Part shown: positions 7,575 through 16,986 of the stretch, piece by piece
Layout: the number at the start of each line of letters is the position of its first letter
Numbering within the stretch: position 1 is the stretch's first letter
Assembly: GCA_900539735.1 (NCBI GenBank)
Contig: UQDE01000003.1
Coordinates: 24,324 to 88,323 of the forward strand
Direction: 5' to 3'
Length of the DNA: 64,000 bases
From: an uncultured Collinsella sp.
GTDB lineage: Bacteria > Actinomycetota > Coriobacteriia > Coriobacteriales > Coriobacteriaceae
Notes under the pieces: generated by a model
The model's input: only the letters and a program-made list of their open reading frames with translations
The model's database searches: none
What the model was told of the DNA's origin: nothing
Translations under genes and position numbers: made by a program

Positions 7575-8339
7575 ATGCTGCTACCCGATTCCAAGACCGA
7601 GCTCGTCCGTCGCGGCAACAAGGTCGTTTACGACCTGGGCGACAAGATCGTCAAGGTCTTTAACGAGACCAAGCCCGTCTCCGACGTGTTCAACGAGGCT
7701 TTGAATCTTGCCCGCATCAATGAGTGCGGCATCCGCAGCCCCAAGGCTCTCGAGGTTTCTCAGCTCGAGAACGCCAACGGCTGGGCGCTCGTGACCGAGA
7801 AGGTCCCGGGTACCACCCTTGCCGAGAAGATGACTGCCGAGCCCCAGCGCTTTGGTGAGTACCTCGAGATGTTCGTCGACCTCCAGATCGAGATCCACGG
7901 CTACACCTCCCCACTGCTCAACCGTCAGCGCGATAAGTTCGCCCGCATGATCGACAGCCTCGATCAGCTCAATGCCACCACGCGCTACAACCTTCAGGAG
8001 CGCCTGGACGGTATGACCAAGGAGTTCAAGGTCTGCCACGGCGACTTCAACCCCTCCAACGTCATCGTCGGCGACGACGGCCAGCTGTACGTGTGCGACT
8101 GGGCACACGCCACCCAGGGCTCCCCTGCTGCCGACGTTGCCACCACCTACCTGCTCTTTGCCCTCAACAGCAAGGATCAGGCCGAGGCCTACCTGGAGCT
8201 CTACTGCGACCGCGCCGACATGCCCATGCAGGTCGTGCGTCAGTGGACGAGCATCGTCGCCGCTTCCGAGCTCGCTCGTAAGCGCAACGTGAACGATGAG
8301 TTCCTGAAGAACTGGATCGACGTCGTCGATTATCAGTAA
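7575..8339 (+). CDS. APH-fold phosphotransferase family protein
   Basis: A 254-residue protein of the aminoglycoside/choline-kinase-like fold. The catalytic loop HGDFNPSNV lies near residues 156-164, followed by the metal-binding DWAHAT. The N-lobe is short but recognisable (DKIVKVFNE). Such proteins phosphorylate many small molecules, and nothing points to antibiotic modification here. It follows adhE after a hairpin and has its own AAAGGA ribosome site. The substrate is unknown. Confidence 0.8.
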   Translation: MLLPDSKTELVRRGNKVVYDLGDKIVKVFNETKPVSDVFNEALNLARINECGIRSPKALEVSQLENANGWALVTEKVPGTTLAEKMTAEPQRFGEYLEMFVDLQIEIHGYTSPLLNRQRDKFARMIDSLDQLNATTRYNLQERLDGMTKEFKVCHGDFNPSNVIVGDDGQLYVCDWAHATQGSPAADVATTYLLFALNSKDQAEAYLELYCDRADMPMQVVRQWTSIVAASELARKRNVNDEFLKNWIDVVDYQ

Positions 8340-8371
8340 TATCTGAGCGATTTATTTCGCATCGGAGACAC

Positions 8372-8414
8372 AAAGGAAACCCCGCAGCTCGCATGGGCTG
8401 TGGGGTTTCCTTTT
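8372..8414 (+). terminator. Rho-independent terminator of the kinase gene
   Basis: A long stem (AAAGGAAACCCC and CAGC pairing with GCTG and GGGGTTTCCTTT) ends in Ts on the plus strand. Confidence 0.85.
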
Positions 8415-8438
8415 AGCGATTGAGTACGTCGACAAGAT

Positions 8439-8487
8439 AAAAGGACGGCCCCGCATCTCCCCTATCTGGAGAAATGCGGGGCCGTCC
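8439..8487 (-). terminator. Terminator of the minus-strand run ending in proS
   Basis: GGACGGCCCCGCAT pairs with ATGCGGGGCCGTCC and is followed on the minus strand by TTTTATC. It lies about 30 bases after the proS stop, convergent with the kinase terminator. Confidence 0.85.
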
Positions 8488-8517
8488 CGTATATCGAACT
8501 ACAAGCGAAATCGCCGA

Positions 8518-10239
8518 TTAACGGCGTGCCGCCTTCACAAGCTCGGCGACCTTGGCGACGACCTCGTCGATCGCCACGTCCTCGCGCTCACCCGTGGCAC
8601 GGTCCTTGAGCTCGACGGTGCCGTTCTTGAGGCCACGTTTACCCAGAACGACCTGATACGGGAAGCCCATAAGGTCGTTGTCGGCAAACTTAAAGCCAGG
8701 ACGCTCATCGCGATCGTCGACGACGACCTCGATACCCTCGGCGCACAGGCCATCAACGATCTGCTCGCAGGCCGAAGCGCACTCCTCCTTCTTGGGGTCG
8801 AGCGGAATCACCGCAACCTCGTACGGAGCAACAGAGACCGGCCAGACGATACCGTGCTCGTCGTTGTGCTGCTCCACGACGGCAGCGAGCGAGCGAGACA
8901 CGCCCACGCCGTAGCAACCCATGATAAGCGGCTTCTCCTTGCCGTCCTCGTCCATAAAGGTGGCACCCATGGCCTCGGAGTACTTGGTGCCCAGCTGGAA
9001 GACCTGAGAGACCTCGATGCCACGAGCAGCGGAAAGCGGCTTGCCGCAGTGCGGGCAGGGGTCGCCGGCGACAACGGTGACCAGGTCGGCCCACTCGTCG
9101 ACGGTAAAGTCACGCTCGGGGCAGGCACTGGTAAAGTGATAATCAACCTCGTTGGCACCGCAGGCCCACTGCTTGGACTCGCGCAGGCTCTCGTCGCACA
9201 CCAGACGGATGCCCTCGGGCAGGTTCACCGGTCCGATAAAGCCCTTGTGCAGACCGTAGGTCTGGAGCTCCTCGTCGGTCATCATACGATAGCCCTTGCC
9301 AAAGACATGCTCGGCCTTGCAGTCATTGAGCTCGTGGTCGCCCGGGACAATGGCCACGACCGGCTTGCCCTCGGAGTCAATCAACGCCAGCGACTTGCGC
9401 GTGCCGTTCTCGGGGAAGCCGAAGAACTTGGCGACGGCCTCGATGGTGCCCATACCCGGAGTCTCGACCTTGGTGAGTGTACCGTCGCCGGGACCCTCGG
9501 TCACAACGACCTTGGTGCTTGCAGCCTCGTCATCGGCAGCAAAACCGCAATCGTCGCAGTAGACGAGCGAAGCCTCGCCGGCGTCGGCCAGCGCCATGTA
9601 CTCGACGGAGGTGTCGCCGCCGATCTCGCCGGAGTCGGCGACAACGGGCAGAGCCTTGATGTAGCAGCGCTCGCAGATGTTGGCGTAAGCCTGCTTCATC
9701 TTGTCGTACTCCTCCTGCAGACTCTCCTGCGTAGCAGAGAAGCTGTAGGCGTCCTTCATGATGAACTCACGGCCGCGCATCAGGCCAAAGCGGGGACGGA
9801 ACTCATCGCGGAACTTGTCCTGAATGTGGTACAGGTTGACGGGCAGCTGCTTATAGGAGCGCAGCTCGTTGCGCACCAGGGCCGTGACGGTCTCCTCGTG
9901 CGTGGGGCCCAGCACAAACTCGCGACCATGACGGTCGTCAAAGCGCACGAGCTCCTTGCCATAGGCATCGATGCGGCCGGACTCACGCCACAGCTCGGCA
10001 TCGACCATAATGGGCATCATGAGCTCCTGGGCGCCGGCGGCGTCCATCTCGTCGCGCACGATGTTCTCGATCTTACGAATCGAGCGCCAAGCGAGCGGCA
10101 GATAGGAATAGAGACCGGCGGCCTCCTTGCGGATCATACCGGCACGAAGCAGCAGACGATGGCTTGCAAGCTCGGCGTCGGCCGGATCCTCTTTGAGCGT
10201 CGGCGCATAGAGCTTAGACATATACATTGCTCGAGTCAT
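8518..10239 (-). CDS. proS: Prolyl-tRNA synthetase (bacterial type)
   Basis: Charges tRNA-Pro. The 573-residue class II synthetase shows motif 2 (FRDEFRPRFGLMRGREF) and motif 3 (GCYGVGVSRSLAA). Between them lies the roughly 180-residue editing insertion typical of bacterial ProS, followed by the C-terminal anticodon-binding domain. The ATG at 10239 directly follows the ispG stop with GAGGAG just upstream, so the two are coupled. It is the last gene of the run, with a strong terminator behind it. Confidence 0.97.
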   Translation of the reverse strand: MTRAMYMSKLYAPTLKEDPADAELASHRLLLRAGMIRKEAAGLYSYLPLAWRSIRKIENIVRDEMDAAGAQELMMPIMVDAELWRESGRIDAYGKELVRFDDRHGREFVLGPTHEETVTALVRNELRSYKQLPVNLYHIQDKFRDEFRPRFGLMRGREFIMKDAYSFSATQESLQEEYDKMKQAYANICERCYIKALPVVADSGEIGGDTSVEYMALADAGEASLVYCDDCGFAADDEAASTKVVVTEGPGDGTLTKVETPGMGTIEAVAKFFGFPENGTRKSLALIDSEGKPVVAIVPGDHELNDCKAEHVFGKGYRMMTDEELQTYGLHKGFIGPVNLPEGIRLVCDESLRESKQWACGANEVDYHFTSACPERDFTVDEWADLVTVVAGDPCPHCGKPLSAARGIEVSQVFQLGTKYSEAMGATFMDEDGKEKPLIMGCYGVGVSRSLAAVVEQHNDEHGIVWPVSVAPYEVAVIPLDPKKEECASACEQIVDGLCAEGIEVVVDDRDERPGFKFADNDLMGFPYQVVLGKRGLKNGTVELKDRATGEREDVAIDEVVAKVAELVKAARR

Positions 10240-11322
10240 TTATTTCTCCTCAATAAGCTTGTCGACCTCGGCCATAAGCGCGTCGACAATTTGATCCTCA
10301 GCTACTTTACCAATGATCTGGCCATGCGAAAAGAGCAGGGCCTGACCACGTCCGCAAGCAACGCCCAGGTCGGCATCAGAAGCCTCACCGGGGCCATTAA
10401 CGGCACATCCCATGACGGCAATCGAAAGCGGCGCGGCATAGTTCTTAAGCCGCTCGGTGACCTCCTCGGCAATAGGAATCAGGTTAACCTGGCAGCGGGC
10501 GCACGTGGGGCACGAGACAATCTCGGGACCACGGCGACGCAGGCCCAGCGACTGCAAAATTCCCCAGGCAACCGGCGGCTCCTCAACCGGATCGGCCGTG
10601 AGCGAGACGCGCATGGTGTCACCGATACCCTCAGACAGCAGGATACCAAGGCCCACCGAGCTCTTGATGGTGCCCTGCAGCTTGGTTCCGGCCTCCGTCA
10701 CGCCCAGGTGAAGCGGAACGTGGGGAATCTCGCGCGACAGGGCTCGATAGGTATCGAGCGTCGTTTGCACGCTATGGGCCTTGGCCGAAAGCACAATGTT
10801 CGTAAAGCCGCGGTCTTCAAAATGCTTAACGAAACGCTCGCTCGACATCACGAGCTTTTCGGGCTGCGTAAGGTCGTCGCACTCGGCGATATCCTGCTCA
10901 AGCGAACCGGCATTGACGCCGATACGAATCGCACAGCCAGCGGCACCCGCAGCATCGATCACCGCGTCAACCTTGGCCCAATCGCCGATATTGCCGGGAT
11001 TGATGCGCAGCTTGGCAGCACCGGCCTCAACGGCACCAATGGCGAGCTTATGGTTAAAGTGGATATCGGCGACAATCGGCACCGGAGACTCGGCGCAGAT
11101 GGTGCGGAAACCCTCAAGCGCAGCCTCGGTGGGCACGCTCACGCGCACGATATCGCAGCCAGCCTGCGCCAAAGCACGCACTTGCGCAAGCGTATCCTGG
11201 GCATCAGCGGTATCGGTGCAGGTCATGGATTGGACCACCACCGGCGCACCGCCACCGATCTGCACGCCACCCACATGCACGGGGCGCGTCAGCTCGCGAG
11301 GCAAAGGATGGGATAAAGACAA
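10240..11322 (-). CDS. ispG: 4-hydroxy-3-methylbut-2-enyl diphosphate synthase (IspG/GcpE)
   Basis: Iron-sulfur enzyme of the MEP isoprenoid pathway, converting methylerythritol cyclodiphosphate to HMBPP. The TIM-barrel part includes VQSMTCTDTAD and LRINPGNIG. The C-terminal cluster domain has SCPTCARC and MGCAVNGPGE. A TTG start at 11322 gives 360 residues, normal for the family, with AGGGGA at suitable distance; a longer frame upstream would add a non-conserved hydrophobic stretch. It sits 13 bases after rseP, in a cluster that also holds dxr and uppS of the same pathway. Confidence 0.94.
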   Translation of the reverse strand: MSLSHPLPRELTRPVHVGGVQIGGGAPVVVQSMTCTDTADAQDTLAQVRALAQAGCDIVRVSVPTEAALEGFRTICAESPVPIVADIHFNHKLAIGAVEAGAAKLRINPGNIGDWAKVDAVIDAAGAAGCAIRIGVNAGSLEQDIAECDDLTQPEKLVMSSERFVKHFEDRGFTNIVLSAKAHSVQTTLDTYRALSREIPHVPLHLGVTEAGTKLQGTIKSSVGLGILLSEGIGDTMRVSLTADPVEEPPVAWGILQSLGLRRRGPEIVSCPTCARCQVNLIPIAEEVTERLKNYAAPLSIAVMGCAVNGPGEASDADLGVACGRGQALLFSHGQIIGKVAEDQIVDALMAEVDKLIEEK

Positions 11323-11335
11323 TCCAAACACTCCC

Positions 11336-12697
11336 CTACAGAATAAATCGAAGGATGTCGGAACGAAGCATATAAACAAACAGCAGCGCAAAAAGCGCGA
11401 TGCCCACATAGCTCACGATCGACTGGACCTTGAGCGGAAGCTCGCGGCCCGCAATCTTTTGAATGATCTCGATGACCAGCTTGCCGCCATCGAGTGGTGG
11501 GATGGGCAGCAGGTTCATAAAGCCAAGCGAGAACGAAATGAGGGCGGCAAACGAAAGGAACGTGGCAGGGCCGGCAGCAGCGGCCTGTGAGGACATAACG
11601 CTAATACCCACGATCGAAGAAGACTGATCGAGAATCTCCATCGTATGCTGCGGCTGGAGCAGGCGCATCACGCCATCCGCTGTCTGCACGACATAGGAGA
11701 AAGACAGGCGAGCCGACGTGATGGGGTCTAAACGGACCACCTGCGTAGAGGCATACACACCTAGGCGCTCGTCCTCTTTGAGCGCAACCGTGGTCGAATG
11801 CTGCTTGCCGTCACGCTCGTACTCGATGGCGATATCGTCCTTACCGGCGGCCTTGCCGATGGCATCGTAGACATCCATCCAAGTGGAACATGAGACACCG
11901 TCAACCGAAAGGATCGCATCACCGGCCTCGATACCCGCCTTGGCGGCAATAGACCCCTCGTCAACCTGACCGATCACGTTGGTATCCATCGGCACGGTGA
12001 CACCCGCAATGGAATAGATGCTCATAAGGAGCAAAAAACCCGTCAAGATATTGACGATAATGCCCGCGAGCAGCATAAAGGCGCGCTTGAGAAAGCCTTG
12101 GCCAAGATAGGTGTGCGAGCGCTCTTGCGCAAGGAACTCGGCCTCGCCGCACGGCAGCTCCCACACATCGCCCTCGGCAGTCGCATGTTCGCGATCGAAA
12201 TGGCGACCATCAAAGGTGGTATAGCCTGCCGTGTCTCGCGGCAACGTCTGATATTTGGTGGGATAGTAGCTCGGCGAGGGCTTCTCCCCTTCCTCATACC
12301 AGGGCGCGATGGAGCCCCAGCCCAGCAAAAGGGCGCATGCCTCGAGCACAACCTCCTCGGAAAGCTCGAGCTCGACAGCAAGGTCGGCCACGGTCACGCG
12401 ACCATGACGATAGATAGCCGCGAGCACGCGATCGGCGCACGAAACATCGGTCGGATCCATACCGCAGATGGCAGCGTAGCCACCAAGCAGCAGCGGGGTC
12501 ACGCCAAACTTGGTTCCAATGCGACGCGACGTGTAATGGATGTCAAAGCGGCACGGCAGACCCAAAAAGAACTCGGTCACACGGACGCCGCAGGCACGCG
12601 CCGCCAAAAAGTGGCCGCCCTCGTGCAAAAACACGAGGACGGAAAGCATCAGCAGGCCCCAAAAGACCGATGAGAGAACGCTCAGAACAGTATCCAT
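11336..12697 (-). CDS. rseP: Site-2 protease family metalloprotease (RseP-like) with an internal insertion
   Basis: Intramembrane zinc protease that cleaves membrane-anchored substrates such as anti-sigma factors. The 453 residues show an N-terminal TM with HEGGH (25-29), later TM segments, a PDZ domain (about 235-330) and the second metal-site motif LLPIPPLDGGK near residue 400. Between GGYAAICGMDP (about 82) and the second TM (about 203) lie some 115 residues absent from ordinary RseP. Their start looks like a winged helix (ADRVLAAIYRHGRVTVADL). ATG at 12697 was chosen; a TTG at 12712 is possible. It follows dxr closely. Confidence 0.9.
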   Translation of the reverse strand: MDTVLSVLSSVFWGLLMLSVLVFLHEGGHFLAARACGVRVTEFFLGLPCRFDIHYTSRRIGTKFGVTPLLLGGYAAICGMDPTDVSCADRVLAAIYRHGRVTVADLAVELELSEEVVLEACALLLGWGSIAPWYEEGEKPSPSYYPTKYQTLPRDTAGYTTFDGRHFDREHATAEGDVWELPCGEAEFLAQERSHTYLGQGFLKRAFMLLAGIIVNILTGFLLLMSIYSIAGVTVPMDTNVIGQVDEGSIAAKAGIEAGDAILSVDGVSCSTWMDVYDAIGKAAGKDDIAIEYERDGKQHSTTVALKEDERLGVYASTQVVRLDPITSARLSFSYVVQTADGVMRLLQPQHTMEILDQSSSIVGISVMSSQAAAAGPATFLSFAALISFSLGFMNLLPIPPLDGGKLVIEIIQKIAGRELPLKVQSIVSYVGIALFALLFVYMLRSDILRFIL

Positions 12698-12722
12698 AAA
12701 ACGAAAAAGCAATCCTTATGGG

Positions 12723-13910
12723 TTAGGAACGGGTTGCGGCGAGCACCTGCGCAGCCTTTTCACGCGCCCACGCATCGATGTCGCGAAGCTGCTCAAACGA
12801 ATCGACCGCCTGCATATCGTGGGCGTCCATGCAGGATTCCACAATGCGATCGATATCGGTAAAGCTGCAGCCATCGTGCAGGAAGGCATCGACGGCAACC
12901 TCGTTGGCGGCATTGAGCACGCACGGCATGGTGCCACCCGTCTTGCCGGCACGCTCGGCCAGTGCCAGACAGCGGAAGGTATCCATGTCGGCAGCATCAA
13001 ACGTGAGCTGCCCCAGCTCGCGGAAATCGATACGAGGCGCCGGGGTATCCCAACGCTCGGGATACGAGAACGCGAACTGGATGGGAATACGCATGTCGGA
13101 TGCACCGAGATGCGCCATCACGGAGCCGTCGGCGAACTCGACCATAGAGTGAATCTTGGACTGACGCTGCACGACCACGTTAATGAAATCGAAGTCGCAG
13201 TTAAACAGATGCATGGCCTCAATGCGCTCCAGGCCCTTGTTCATGAGGGTGGCGGAGTCAATGGTGATCTTGGCACCCATGGCCCACGTGGGATGCGCGA
13301 GGGCATCGGCACGCGTCACGCGATCGAGCTCGTCGCGCGTGCGGCCAAAGAACGGACCGCCCGAGCAGGTGAGCCAAATGCAGTGGGCCTCGCGCGGGTT
13401 CTCCCCCAGATAGCACTGGTAGATGGCGGAATGCTCAGAGTCGACCGGAATAAGCTGGCCCGGTTGTGCCAACGGCATAAGCAAGTCGCCACCGACGACG
13501 AGGGACTCCTTGTTGGCAAGGGCAAGGCGCTTATTCGAGGTCAAGGCCGCATGGCTCGCCTCGAGACCGGCGGCGCCCACAATAGCGACGAGCACGCAGT
13601 CGACATCGTCGCGACGCGCGAGCTCGCAAACCGCCTGCGCGCCAACGCCGAGCTTCGTTCCCTCGGGCAACTCCTGCAGCACGGCGTCATCGCCATGAGC
13701 GGCATCGGCCACGGCAACCGCCGGAACCGAGAACTCACGGGCAGCGGCAACGAGCTCAGAGGTACTGGAGTTAACGGACAGCGCCGTCACCTGCAGGCGA
13801 TCGGCATGCTGGCGGCACACATCGAGCGCCTGGGTGCCGATAGAGCCTGTACAGCCCAGGATGGCAACGTGGAGACGTCCATCGGAGCCATACGTCGTCT
13901 GGAAAGACAT
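12723..13910 (-). CDS. dxr: 1-deoxy-D-xylulose 5-phosphate reductoisomerase
   Basis: NADPH-dependent enzyme making MEP, the first committed step of the non-mevalonate isoprenoid pathway. The 395 residues include the nucleotide-binding GCTGSIG, ANKESLVVGG, PVDSEHSAIYQC and the substrate/metal block TIDSATLMNKGLE. Its ATG overlaps the cdsA stop by one base (TAATG), so translation is probably coupled. It lies with uppS and ispG, linking precursor supply to lipid-carrier synthesis. Confidence 0.97.
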   Translation of the reverse strand: MSFQTTYGSDGRLHVAILGCTGSIGTQALDVCRQHADRLQVTALSVNSSTSELVAAAREFSVPAVAVADAAHGDDAVLQELPEGTKLGVGAQAVCELARRDDVDCVLVAIVGAAGLEASHAALTSNKRLALANKESLVVGGDLLMPLAQPGQLIPVDSEHSAIYQCYLGENPREAHCIWLTCSGGPFFGRTRDELDRVTRADALAHPTWAMGAKITIDSATLMNKGLERIEAMHLFNCDFDFINVVVQRQSKIHSMVEFADGSVMAHLGASDMRIPIQFAFSYPERWDTPAPRIDFRELGQLTFDAADMDTFRCLALAERAGKTGGTMPCVLNAANEVAVDAFLHDGCSFTDIDRIVESCMDAHDMQAVDSFEQLRDIDAWAREKAAQVLAATRS

Positions 13911-14809
13911 TACAGCACGCCTCCGATCATCAGAAACAGCTGCGCGGTGATGCAGCCGAAGATAAGCGAATCGCTACGATCGAGCATGCCGCCGTGGCCC
14001 GGGATAAGGTTGCCGGAATCCTTGACGCCCACACCGCGCTTGATGCGCGACTCGATAAGGTCGCCGATAACGCCCAGAATGGACACAACCACGCCGCACA
14101 GCAGCGCATAGGGCAGGCTGAGCTTGTAGAAGTGCGTCGCCCACAGGATGAGCCAAATCAAAACCGAGCCCAGGATGCCGCCGACAAACCCCTCCCAGCT
14201 CTTTTTGGGAGAAATCTTGGGAACCATCTTGTGCTTGCCGATACGGCTGCCCACGATGTAGGCAAACGAATCGGAGACCCAAAGGGACGCGCAAACGCCC
14301 ACTGAAAGCAGGGCACCGGCAAAACCGGGCACGGCATCGCGCAGCAGCACGATAGCCGACAGCATAAAGCCAGTGTAGATGGGACCCATGAGCGTCACTG
14401 CCACATCAGAGATGCGGGTACGCGGCGACAAGACATACCAAATGCCCACAGCGAGCATCAGGGCAAAAAGCAGGGCATTCAGCAACATCGAATCGCCCAA
14501 CGCCGACAGCGGAAAGAGTACGGCGGCAGCGATACCCATGCGCTCGTTAGCCATCTTGCCATCGAGCCTTGTCATACGGAAAAACTCATAGCAGCACAGA
14601 CCGCTCATGACAGAAACAAAGATGGCCGTGGGCACGATACCCAAAACCAGGCACAGGATAAAGACAACGGCATAAACGATACCGGCGGCGGCACGGGTAA
14701 TAAAGCCCGCCAGCCACGAACCGGTGCCATTCTTCGCTGCGGGCGCTCCCGCAGTGACAGCCTTGCGCTCAGATGTCTTGGGAGCAGTTGCCTTGGGACG
14801 ATCGGACAC
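13910..14809 (-). CDS. cdsA: Phosphatidate cytidylyltransferase
   Basis: Makes CDP-diacylglycerol, the branch point of phospholipid synthesis, in the membrane. The 299-residue protein has a short charged N-terminus, about eight hydrophobic segments, and the C-terminal CdsA signature GDLIESRIKRGVGVKDSG with PGHGGMLDRSDS. The GTG start follows GAGGAGG. It lies between uppS (two bases away) and dxr (one-base overlap), the common bacterial order frr-uppS-cdsA-dxr-rseP. Confidence 0.96.
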   Translation of the reverse strand: MSDRPKATAPKTSERKAVTAGAPAAKNGTGSWLAGFITRAAAGIVYAVVFILCLVLGIVPTAIFVSVMSGLCCYEFFRMTRLDGKMANERMGIAAAVLFPLSALGDSMLLNALLFALMLAVGIWYVLSPRTRISDVAVTLMGPIYTGFMLSAIVLLRDAVPGFAGALLSVGVCASLWVSDSFAYIVGSRIGKHKMVPKISPKKSWEGFVGGILGSVLIWLILWATHFYKLSLPYALLCGVVVSILGVIGDLIESRIKRGVGVKDSGNLIPGHGGMLDRSDSLIFGCITAQLFLMIGGVL

Positions 14810-14811
14810 GA

Positions 14812-15606
14812 TTAAGCCTCCTCGGTCTTGCTCAGACCACCAAACCTACGGTCACGGCCCTGATAGGCCAAAATGGCGTCGACAAGGCCCCAACGATCAA
14901 AGTCGGGCCAATAGGTATCGGTGACGTAGAACTCGGAATAAGCCACCTGCCACAGCAGATAGTTCGAAAGGCGCAGCTCACCAGAGGTGCGAATCACAAG
15001 CTCAGGATCGGGAAGACCGGCGGTATAGAGGTGGGAAGCCACCGTATCGTCATCAATTGCAGCGGGATCGATCTTACCGGCGGCAGCGTCGAGTGCGATC
15101 TGACGGGCGGCGCGGGTGATCTCGGCACGGGCGCCATAGTTAACGGCCAGCGCCAGCGTCATGCCAGTATGGTCAGCGCACTCGGCAAGACCACGTTCAA
15201 AGACGTCACGCGTCTTTTTGGGCAGTGCGGAAATGTCACCCAAAAAGACAACACGCACGTTCTCACGCTTGAGCAGGGGCAACTCATCGACAAATGTCTT
15301 GGCAAAGAGGTGCATCAAGACGTTGACCTCGTGCTGCGGGCGATTCCAGTTTTCGGTAGAAAACGCGTAGGCCGAAAGCACGTCGACGCCCAAGCGCACG
15401 CAGGCGGTAATGATCTCGCGCAGGGAGACGATGCCGGCCTTATGGCCCTCGGTGCGGGCAAGACCGCGTGACGTGGCCCAACGACCGTTGCCATCCATGA
15501 TGCACGAGATATGGTGCGGAATGTTATTGAGGTCAAGGTCGGAAAAACCGACGCCCGCAGGGGCGTCGGCAAAGTACTCGACCAGTTTATGCTCGTCGTA
15601 TTGCAC
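14812..15606 (-). CDS. uppS: Isoprenyl (undecaprenyl) diphosphate synthase
   Basis: Cis-prenyltransferase making the C55 lipid carrier for peptidoglycan and other wall polymers. The 264 residues contain IMDGNGRWA near residue 36, HKAGI, and the C-terminal RTSGELRLSN block. The start is GTG at 15606, one base after the frr stop, with GGAG upstream. Chain length cannot be read reliably from sequence, so the C55 product is by context. Confidence 0.95.
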   Translation of the reverse strand: MQYDEHKLVEYFADAPAGVGFSDLDLNNIPHHISCIMDGNGRWATSRGLARTEGHKAGIVSLREIITACVRLGVDVLSAYAFSTENWNRPQHEVNVLMHLFAKTFVDELPLLKRENVRVVFLGDISALPKKTRDVFERGLAECADHTGMTLALAVNYGARAEITRAARQIALDAAAGKIDPAAIDDDTVASHLYTAGLPDPELVIRTSGELRLSNYLLWQVAYSEFYVTDTYWPDFDRWGLVDAILAYQGRDRRFGGLSKTEEA

Positions 15607-15607
15607 C

Positions 15608-16144
15608 TTAGATCTCCATGACCTCGGCTTCTTTTTCCTTCAGAAGCTCCTCGACCTTGGCAACATACTCGTCGGTATGCTTCTGGACCTTGGCCTGCTC
15701 GCGGCGGACATCATCCTCGGTGAGCTCCTCGTCGCGCTCGAGCTTGTTGTTAAAGTCGCGACGGATGTTGCGGATGGAGACCTTGGCCTGCTCGGCGTAC
15801 TCGCGGCACTCCTTGACGAGCTCGCGACGACGCTCCTCCGTGGGAGCCGGGAAAGGCAGACGCACGACGGTGCCATCGGAGTTAGGGGTAATGCCCAGGT
15901 CGGAGGCGCCGATGGCCTTGACGATAGCATTGATGAGCGCCTTGTCCCACGGCTCGATGAGCAGCATGTGGGCCTCGGGGGTCTTGACGGCGGCAACCTG
16001 CGTGACCGGCGTGGGAACACCGTAATAATCGACGGTGATGTCGGACAGAATGTTGGCATTGGCGCGGCCGGTACGAACCTTGGAGAAGTTATGCTTGAGG
16101 GACTCGAGCGACTTGTCCATATGGGCGGTGATGTTCTCTGCCAT
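15608..16144 (-). CDS. frr: Ribosome recycling factor
   Basis: Splits post-termination ribosomes together with EF-G. The 178 residues carry the family block KVRTGRANANIL near the N-terminus and PFPAPTEERRRELVK in the middle, with the helical C-terminal half typical of RRF. AGGAGG precedes the ATG, and the pyrH stop is two bases upstream. Confidence 0.97.
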   Translation of the reverse strand: MAENITAHMDKSLESLKHNFSKVRTGRANANILSDITVDYYGVPTPVTQVAAVKTPEAHMLLIEPWDKALINAIVKAIGASDLGITPNSDGTVVRLPFPAPTEERRRELVKECREYAEQAKVSIRNIRRDFNNKLERDEELTEDDVRREQAKVQKHTDEYVAKVEELLKEKEAEVMEI

Positions 16145-16146
16145 GC

Positions 16147-16869
16147 TTAATCCTCCTGATAGACGAGCGTGCCGACGGGCTCACCCGAAAGCGCGCGCTT
16201 GACGGTGTCCTCGCCATCGATGTTGAGGACCAAAATCGGCATACGGTTATCCTGGCACAGTGCCGTAGCCGTGGAATCCATAACCTGCAGACCGCGGACG
16301 AGAACCTCGTGATAGGTAATCTTGTCAAAGCGGACGGCATCGGCGCACTTGACGGGATCCTTGTCGTAGATACCGTCGACCTTGGTGGCCTTAATCAGAA
16401 TCTCCGCACCGATCTCGCAGGCACGAAGGGCCGCGGCGGTGTCAGTCGTAAAGTACGGATTGCCCGAACCGGCGGCGAAGATAACGACATTGCCCTTGGA
16501 CAGGTGGTTGATGGCGCGACGACGAATATAGGGCTCGCAAATCTCGTTCATCTGGATAGCGCTCATAACGCGGCAAGGAACATCGTTATGCTCGAAAGCA
16601 TCCTGAAGGGCAAGCGCGTTCATAACGGTTGCCAGCATACCCATGTAATCGGCCTGAGCACGCTCCATGCCACCGGCAGCACCGGCCATGCCGCGGAAAA
16701 TATTGCCGCCGCCGACAACGACGCCGACCTCATGGCCAACGGCGAGCAGCTCCTTGACCTGCTTGGCAAGATGGTCGGTAACCTTGGGGTCGATGCCATA
16801 GTGGCCATCGCCCATCAGTGCTTCGCCGGAAAGCTTAAGAAGCACGCGTTTATATCGGATGTCGGACAA
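16147..16869 (-). CDS. pyrH: UMP kinase
   Basis: Phosphorylates UMP to UDP as a hexameric amino-acid-kinase-fold enzyme. The 240 residues show KLSGEALMG near the start, VVGGGNIFRG, and FAAGSGNPYFTTDTAA. The start is TTG at 16869 with a near-perfect AAAGGAGG. It leads the pyrH-frr-uppS-cdsA-dxr-rseP-ispG-proS run and is separated from tsf by a terminator. Confidence 0.96.
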   Translation of the reverse strand: MSDIRYKRVLLKLSGEALMGDGHYGIDPKVTDHLAKQVKELLAVGHEVGVVVGGGNIFRGMAGAAGGMERAQADYMGMLATVMNALALQDAFEHNDVPCRVMSAIQMNEICEPYIRRRAINHLSKGNVVIFAAGSGNPYFTTDTAAALRACEIGAEILIKATKVDGIYDKDPVKCADAVRFDKITYHEVLVRGLQVMDSTATALCQDNRMPILVLNIDGEDTVKRALSGEPVGTLVYQED

Positions 16870-16928
16870 AGCGATCCTCCTTTAATTAGACTCTCAATAT
16901 GATATCAAAGGCTCTGATAAGAGCCATG

Positions 16929-16963
16929 AAAAAGCAGGCTGTGAGTAAAACCCACAGCCTGCT
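16929..16963 (-). terminator. Terminator of rpsB-tsf
   Basis: AGCAGGCTGTG pairs with CACAGCCTGCT and is followed by five Ts on the minus strand. It lies about 25 bases after the tsf stop. Confidence 0.85.
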
Positions 16964-16986
16964 CATTACCAACTACAAGAGCTTAT

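Noticed and set aside
7575..8339. Aminoglycoside resistance gene
   Set aside because: Only the general APH fold is supported. The catalytic loop is shared by many metabolic kinases, and core-like composition and context give no sign of a resistance element.
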